From contig JALHMM010000037.1 in the NCBI GenBank assembly GCA_022844045.1, forward strand, positions 1 to 55,058: DNA of 55,058 nucleotides. The letters are read 5' to 3'. How positions within the stretch are numbered: position 1 is the first letter of the stretch; every line of letters begins with the position of its first letter. The notes under the pieces are model-generated. The model searched no databases. It was not told the DNA's origin and saw only the letters and a program-made list of their open reading frames with translations. The stretch comes from Reyranellaceae bacterium (GTDB taxonomy: Bacteria; Pseudomonadota; Alphaproteobacteria; Reyranellales; Reyranellaceae). Positions 50,873-55,058 of the stretch are shown here, piece by piece. Both the position numbers and the translations under genes were made by a program.

Positions 50873-52420
50873 ATGACTTCAAGCCCAGCCACCACGCCGC
50901 AGGAGCAGACCAGCCCCGCCGAATCCTTCACGCTCGGTCGGCGGGTGATGATCCTGGTCATGGTGGTGCTGGGCTCGACCCTCTACGCCACCACCTTGCT
51001 GATCGCCTCGACCCTGCTGCCGCAGATGCAGGGCGCCATGTCGGCCACCCAGGACGAGATCTCCTGGGCGATGACCTTCAACATCCTGGCGACAGCGGTC
51101 ATGACGCCGATGACCGGCTGGCTGGTCGCGCGCTTCGGCCGGCGCGAGACCATGACCTGGGCGGTGCTGCTCTTCACCGTCACCACGCTGTTGTGCGGCA
51201 TGGCCGAGTCGCTGGAGACGCTGATCCTGTGGCGCGTGCTGCAGGGCGGTTTGGGCGCGCCGGTGATCCCGCTGTCACAGACCATCCTGCTCGACGCCTT
51301 TCCCAAGCGGCAGCACGGCCTGGTCACCTCGATCTTCGGCATGGCCGTGGTGATCGGGCCGGTGATCGGCCCGACCGTCGGCGGCATGCTGTCCGAGGCC
51401 TACAGCTGGCGCTGGGCCTTCTACATGATCGTACCGGTGGGCGTGCTGTCGTATGTCGGCATGCGCTTCACCCTGCCGCCGGATCGCCCGAGCGGCCGCA
51501 TCGCGCTCGACTGGACCGGCTTCCTCTCTTTGTCCGTCGCCATCGCCTGCGTGCAGCTGGTGCTGGCGCGCGGCCAGCGGCTCGACTGGTTCGACTCGGG
51601 CGAGATCATCGTCGAGACCTTCATCGCGATCGTCGCCTTCTGGATTTTCCTCGCGCACAGCCTCACGGCGAGCAAGCCGTTCCTCAACCTGCGTCTGCTG
51701 CTCGACCGCAACTACGCCATCGGCCTGGTGCTGGTGCTGATCTACGGCATGCTGAACTTCACGCCGATGGTGCTGCTGCCACCGCTGCTGCAGCAGCACG
51801 CCGGCTTTCCCGACCAGCTGATCGGCGAGGTGATCGCCGCGCGCGGCGTCGGCGCCACGATCGGATTCTTCCTGGCGATCTTCGTCGGCCGCATGGATCC
51901 GCGCATAGGCCTGATCGGCGGCTTCGGCCTGCTGGCGATCTCCGGCTTCTGGCTGATGCACATCGACCTCAACGTCGACATGGGCACCTTGCTGGCCAAC
52001 AGCCTGGTGCAGGGCGTCGCCATCGGCGTGGTCTGGGTGCCGCTGACCCTGGTAACCTTCTCGACCACCAGCCCGGCCGATCTCGCCGAGGGCTCGGCGA
52101 TCTACCATCTGTTGCGCAACATCGGCTCGAGCTTCTTCATCTCGATCTGCGTCGCGGAGATCGTGCGCTCGACCGGCGCGAACTACAGCCGCCTCGTCGA
52201 GCTGGTGAATCCCTACAACAAGACGCTGGCGCTGCCCTGGGCCACCGGCGGCTGGGATGTCACGACGGTGCAGGGCCTGGCGCGGCTGTCGAAGGAGATC
52301 AACCGCCAGGCGGCGATGATCGGCTACATCAACGCTTTCGGCCTCTTCACCCTGTGCTCCGCGCTGGCCGTGCCGATGATCCTGCTGATCGGTCGAAGGG
52401 CGAAGGCGCGGCTGGCGTAG
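50873..52420 (+). CDS. EmrB-type MFS multidrug transporter (DHA2 family, 14 helices)
   Basis: A 515-residue drug/proton antiporter with fourteen predicted helices. DHA2 landmarks are MQGAMSATQDEISWAMTFNILATAV, RFGRRETMTWAV (motif A) and GGLGAPVIPLSQTILLDAFPKRQHG. Together with the divergently encoded adaptor it forms an EmrAB-like efflux system for hydrophobic toxic compounds. Control is probably through the MarR regulator. Confidence 0.9.
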   Translation: MTSSPATTPQEQTSPAESFTLGRRVMILVMVVLGSTLYATTLLIASTLLPQMQGAMSATQDEISWAMTFNILATAVMTPMTGWLVARFGRRETMTWAVLLFTVTTLLCGMAESLETLILWRVLQGGLGAPVIPLSQTILLDAFPKRQHGLVTSIFGMAVVIGPVIGPTVGGMLSEAYSWRWAFYMIVPVGVLSYVGMRFTLPPDRPSGRIALDWTGFLSLSVAIACVQLVLARGQRLDWFDSGEIIVETFIAIVAFWIFLAHSLTASKPFLNLRLLLDRNYAIGLVLVLIYGMLNFTPMVLLPPLLQQHAGFPDQLIGEVIAARGVGATIGFFLAIFVGRMDPRIGLIGGFGLLAISGFWLMHIDLNVDMGTLLANSLVQGVAIGVVWVPLTLVTFSTTSPADLAEGSAIYHLLRNIGSSFFISICVAEIVRSTGANYSRLVELVNPYNKTLALPWATGGWDVTTVQGLARLSKEINRQAAMIGYINAFGLFTLCSALAVPMILLIGRRAKARLA

Positions 52421-52428
52421 CTCGGGCT

Positions 52429-52497
52429 CTGTCATTCCGAGCGAAGCGAGGAATCCAGTGAAGCCGCCTGGATTCCTCGCTTCGCTCGGAATGACAG
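52429..52497. repeat. Perfect 30-base inverted repeat, likely terminator
   Basis: The arms at 52429-52458 and 52468-52497 are exactly complementary over 30 bases, with a nine-base loop; each arm contains GTCATTCCGAGCGAAGCGAG and GAATCCAG. It lies between the convergent emrB and xthA genes. The GTCATTCCGAGCGAAGCGAG sequence is a dispersed repeat seen in many genomes; here it would form an extremely stable hairpin that could end transcription from both sides. Confidence 0.85.
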
Positions 52498-52505
52498 CCC
52501 AGTCT

Positions 52506-53327
52506 CTACAGATTGAACGTGCCGATCACCGGCACGTGGTCGCTGGCCTTCTCCCAGTCGCGCGTGTCCTTGATGATGCGGTAGCCGGCGATGGCGCCGC
52601 GCAGCGCCGGCGTGGCGAGGATGTGGTCGAGCCGGCGGCCGCGGTCGGATTTGCGCCAGTCCTGGTTGCGATAGCTCCACCACGAATAGAGTTTCTCGCT
52701 GGCCGGCGTGAAAACACGCGGCACGTCGATCCAGTCGCGCGACTTCAGCATGTGGCCGAACAGCTCGACCTCGACCGGCGTATGCGAGACGATGTTGAGC
52801 AGCTGCTTGTGACTCCACACGTCGTGCTCCAGCGGCGCCACGTTGAGGTCGCCGACAACGATTGCGCGCTTGCCCTTGCGCGCCGCCTTCTTCGGCGCAC
52901 CGTCGGTGAACCAGGTCGCGATCTCGCGATAGAAGTCGAGCTTGTGCGCGAACTTCACGTTGGCCACCGGGTCGGGGATATCGCCGCCGGCGGGGATGTA
53001 GAGGTTATCGAGCACGATCGGATCGCCACCGACATCCAGCCAGGCGCGCACGTGCCGGCAATCCTCGCGCATCACGCGGTGGTGAATCTCGACCTTACTG
53101 AAGGGCAGGCGGCTCAGGATGGCGACGCCGTTGTAGCCCTTCATGCCGTGGATCAGGCGGTGCGTGTAGCCCAGCGCTTCGAACGGCGCGTGCGGAAACA
53201 GCTCGTCCGGGCACTTGGTCTCCTGCAGGCACAGCACATCGGGCTTCTCGGCGCGCAGGAAGCGCTCGATGTTGCCGATGCGCAGGCGGACGGAATTGAT
53301 ATTCCAGGTGGCGATGCTGAGCGGCAT
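52506..53327 (-). CDS. xthA: Exodeoxyribonuclease III
   Basis: A 273-residue AP endonuclease/3'-5' exonuclease of base-excision repair. Active-site segments are IATWNINSVRLR, LCLQETKCPDE (metal-binding Glu), NLYIPAGG (Tyr), GDLNVAPLEHD (Asp/Asn), and the C-terminal RGRRLDHILATP and KASDHVPVIGTF (catalytic Asp and His). Length and motifs match the ExoIII family exactly. It ends beside the large palindrome at 52429-52497. Confidence 0.94.
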   Translation of the reverse strand: MPLSIATWNINSVRLRIGNIERFLRAEKPDVLCLQETKCPDELFPHAPFEALGYTHRLIHGMKGYNGVAILSRLPFSKVEIHHRVMREDCRHVRAWLDVGGDPIVLDNLYIPAGGDIPDPVANVKFAHKLDFYREIATWFTDGAPKKAARKGKRAIVVGDLNVAPLEHDVWSHKQLLNIVSHTPVEVELFGHMLKSRDWIDVPRVFTPASEKLYSWWSYRNQDWRKSDRGRRLDHILATPALRGAIAGYRIIKDTRDWEKASDHVPVIGTFNL

Positions 53328-53398
53328 GGGATCCTGAGATTAGCGCGGCGCGTTACAGGTTCCTATATACTGGCGTTTCCCCGCCGGCGGAGCATGCC

Positions 53399-54340
53399 AT
53401 GCGTCTCGACGACACCCCGGAAAGCGACAACGTGGAGGATCGCCGCGACGACGGCCCGGCCAGTCCCGGCGGCGGCTTCGGCGGTGGTGGCGGATTCGGC
53501 GGGGGTGGTGGCGGCTTCGGCCTGCCGATCGGCGGCGGCGGCATGGGCGGCCTCGGCGTGATCATCGTCATCGGCGCCGCCCTGTTCCTCGGCATCGATC
53601 CCATGGCGCTGCTGAGCGGCATGCAGCAATCGCCGCCGCCGCGCGAGTACCAGCAGCCGCGCCAGGCGCAGCCGAGCCAGACCGGCCGGCCGGTCGGGCG
53701 CGACGACGAGATGCGCCGTTTCGTCGGCCGCGTGCTGGGCAGCACCGAGGAAGTCTGGCGCGAGCAGCTGCCGGCGCAGCTCAACATGCAGTACCGCGAA
53801 CCGACCCTGGTGCTGTTCACCGGTCGGGTGAACTCCGCCTGCGGCTCGGCCACGGCGGCGTCGGGCCCGTTCTACTGCCCGGGCGACATGAAGGTGTATA
53901 TTGACCTCAGCTTCTACGAGATGCTGAAGACCCGCTTCCGCGCGCCCGGCGATTTCGCACAGGCCTATGTCATCGGCCACGAGGTCGGCCACCATATCCA
54001 GCGGCTGCTCGGCATCCTCGCCAAGGTGCAGGAGCGCAAGCGGCAGGTCGGCCAGGCCGAGGCCAACGCGCTGCAGGTGCGCGTCGAGCTGCAGGCCGAT
54101 TGCTTCGCCGGCGCCTGGGCGTTCCACGCCAATCGCAAGCGCGCCATGCTTGAGCCGGGCGATGTCGAGGAGGGGCTACGCGCCGCCGCGGCGATCGGCG
54201 ACGACACGCTGCAGGGCGGCGCTGCGCGGGTCGAGACCTTCACCCACGGCACCGCCGCGCAGCGCCAGCGCTGGCTCAAGCGCGGTCTCGAAAGCGGCGC
54301 GCTGCGCGACTGCGACACCTTCAGCGCGCGCGAGCTGTGA
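53399..54340 (+). CDS. YpfJ-type neutral zinc metallopeptidase
   Basis: A 313-residue protein. The N-terminus has a glycine-rich tract (residues 24-52) followed by one membrane helix (VIIVIGAALFLGI, about 55-67), so the bulk is probably periplasmic. The zincin motif is HEVGHH (YVIGHEVGHHIQRLLG), with CGSATAASGPFYCPGD before it (a likely disulfide) and ELQADCFAGAWAF after it (third ligand region). Family members have no confirmed substrate. It overlaps the deaminase gene by four bases (GTGA). Confidence 0.9.
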   Translation: MRLDDTPESDNVEDRRDDGPASPGGGFGGGGGFGGGGGGFGLPIGGGGMGGLGVIIVIGAALFLGIDPMALLSGMQQSPPPREYQQPRQAQPSQTGRPVGRDDEMRRFVGRVLGSTEEVWREQLPAQLNMQYREPTLVLFTGRVNSACGSATAASGPFYCPGDMKVYIDLSFYEMLKTRFRAPGDFAQAYVIGHEVGHHIQRLLGILAKVQERKRQVGQAEANALQVRVELQADCFAGAWAFHANRKRAMLEPGDVEEGLRAAAAIGDDTLQGGAARVETFTHGTAAQRQRWLKRGLESGALRDCDTFSAREL

Positions 54341-54810
54341 GCGACGACGCGACGTTTCTGCGTGCCGCGATCGAGCTGTCGCGGCGGCGCATGGAGGCAG
54401 GCTTCGGCGGCCCCTTCGGCGCCGTCGTGGTGCGCGAGGGCGCGCTCGTCGCCGAGGGCTTCAACCAGGTGACCTCGGCCAACGATCCCACCGCGCATGC
54501 CGAGGTCAGCGCCATCCGCGCCGCCTGCACGGCGCTGAACAGCTTCAGCCTTGCCGGCTGCACGCTCTACACCAGCTGCGAGCCCTGCCCGATGTGCCTG
54601 GGCGCGATCTACTGGGCGCGGCTCGATCGCGTGGTCTACGCCAACACCCGCGCCGATGCCGCCGCCATCGGCTTCGACGACGACCACATCTACCGCGAGT
54701 TCGACAAGCCGATCGCCGCGCGTGCCATCGCCTTCGCGCACCTGCCCTCCGAAGAGGGCCGGGCGGTGTTTGCCGCCTGGCAGGCCAAGCCGGACAAGGT
54801 GCCGTATTAG
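54337..54810 (+). CDS. Nucleoside/guanine deaminase (CDA family, GuaD-like)
   Basis: A 157-residue zinc deaminase. Zinc ligands are in HAEVSAIRAAC (His and the catalytic Glu) and SCEPCPMCLGAIYWA (two Cys). The C-terminal AWQAKPDKVPY resembles the tail of Bacillus GuaD that closes the active site, so guanine to xanthine is the most likely reaction; other purine-type substrates are possible. The GTG start at 54337 overlaps the stop of the metallopeptidase gene. Confidence 0.87.
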   Translation: MSDDATFLRAAIELSRRRMEAGFGGPFGAVVVREGALVAEGFNQVTSANDPTAHAEVSAIRAACTALNSFSLAGCTLYTSCEPCPMCLGAIYWARLDRVVYANTRADAAAIGFDDDHIYREFDKPIAARAIAFAHLPSEEGRAVFAAWQAKPDKVPY

Positions 54811-54830
54811 TCGATTCCCTTCCCCCGGAG

Positions 54831-54997
54831 GGCAGGGCGATCGCATATGGAACTGCATCTACCTTCCCCCGGAGGGGGAAGGTGGCGCGCGAAGCGCGAC
54901 GGATGGGGGATGTTTCAACAAACTCGGTGTCCGTCTTCTACATCCCCCATCCGCCCTTCGGGCACCTTCCCCCTCCGGGGCAGGGCTATCGCATATG
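54831..54997. repeat. Bipartite inverted palindromic element (copy C) flanked by direct repeats
   Basis: The left core (54861-54883) has intact ten-base arms ACCTTCCCCC/GGGGGAAGGT; the right core begins at 54964 and its last arm has decayed to GGGGCAGGGC. The left hairpin is CGCGC-GAA-GCGCG, the right GCCC-GAA-GGGC, and both halves carry GGATGGGGGATG in inverted orientation. The unit is flanked by GGCAGGGCGATCGCATATG (54831-54849) and GGCAGGGCTATCGCATATG (54979-54997), 19-base direct repeats with one mismatch. A third, truncated core lies at about 54818-54835. This looks like an insertion that duplicated its target. Confidence 0.75.
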
Positions 54998-55058
54998 AAA
55001 AAAGAGGCTGAGAAGGAAGTCGTCGTTCCATCCGGCGCGAAGGATTTTGCGTCGCATG
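54995..55058 (+). CDS. Possible start of a gene running out of the window
   Basis: From ATG 54995 the frame reads MKKEAEKEVVVPSGAKDFASH and leaves the window after 21 codons. The amino acids are lysine/glutamate-rich, as at the start of many small proteins, but no motif is present and the upstream GGGCAGGG is part of a repeat, so the ribosome-binding site is doubtful. Too short to identify. Confidence 0.3.
   Translation, partial: MKKEAEKEVVVPSGAKDFASH

Noticed and set aside
5662..54984. The scattered CCTTCCCCC repeats as a CRISPR array
   Set aside because: The copies are solitary or in inverted pairs, far apart and without spacers of constant length; no cas gene is present.

Overview
This is 55 kb of GC-rich, densely packed chromosomal DNA with no rRNA, tRNA, CRISPR array, prophage or transposase. 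The content points to a free-living, metabolically versatile alphaproteobacterium, probably soil or water dwelling and of Rhodospirillales or Hyphomicrobiales type. The markers are the start of a giant NAD-glutamate dehydrogenase, an EipB-like envelope protein, a cone-less NrdA, a Thermus/Rickettsia-type isocitrate dehydrogenase, a Zur-box zinc receptor, many ABC, CoA-transferase, Rieske and luciferase-like genes, and short palindromic intergenic repeats. The genus cannot be fixed from sequence alone.

Layout. 0-5.7 kb: NAD-GDH start (minus), nrdA-nrdB, an EipB-like protein and a GNAT enzyme. 5.7-10.3 kb: a minus-strand run of a flavin monooxygenase, DUF971, Trm112-like, LON-domain and YbbN thioredoxin genes behind azlCD. 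10.4-13.7 kb: tcuA-tcuB plus an alpha/beta hydrolase. 13.8-17.8 kb: a LysR regulator divergent from icd, then comM. 17.9-21.0 kb: AA_synth-family, GFA, MarR, Rieske oxygenase and SnoaL-like genes. 21.0-24.7 kb: a racemase-fold protein without catalytic cysteines, an unrecognised 534-residue protein and a divergent luciferase-like monooxygenase. 24.7-26.6 kb: a lower-GC insert holding one HTH-AlbA_2 (Schlafen-like) gene with a three-half-site operator. 26.6-29.4 kb: Co-type nitrile hydratase, a GST and a secreted CHRD protein. 29.4-31.8 kb: a ZnuD-like receptor with a Zur box and a small unknown protein. 31.9-41.0 kb: a peptide-type ABC operon (dppB, dppC, two binding proteins, a D-aminoacylase-like hydrolase between them, dppD, dppF). 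41.2-43.7 kb: an AhpD-like gene interrupted by an in-frame TGA, a GNAT enzyme and a PAP2 phosphatase. 44-49 kb: an MFS transporter and three tandem CaiB-type CoA transferases. 49-52.4 kb: EmrAB-type efflux with a MarR regulator. 52.4-55 kb: xthA, a zinc metallopeptidase, a guanine-deaminase-like gene and the possible start of another gene.

The most notable feature is at 41172-42266 (minus). Normal decoding gives two truncated reading frames, but they lie in one frame separated by a single TGA. That TGA occupies the second cysteine position of an AhpD CxxC motif. The surrounding Glu, Cys and His have exactly the spacing of the AhpD catalytic residues, and a 9-bp hairpin with a G-rich loop starts 15 bases after the TGA. 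I read this as a selenoprotein gene with its SECIS element.

Other structure not explained by genes: three bipartite inverted intergenic elements that keep a short hairpin while its sequence changes, one of them flanked by 19-base direct repeats; a near-consensus Zur box; and a compact operator in front of the HTH-AlbA_2 gene. Transport, efflux and catabolic genes dominate, and each cluster appears to be an independent small operon.
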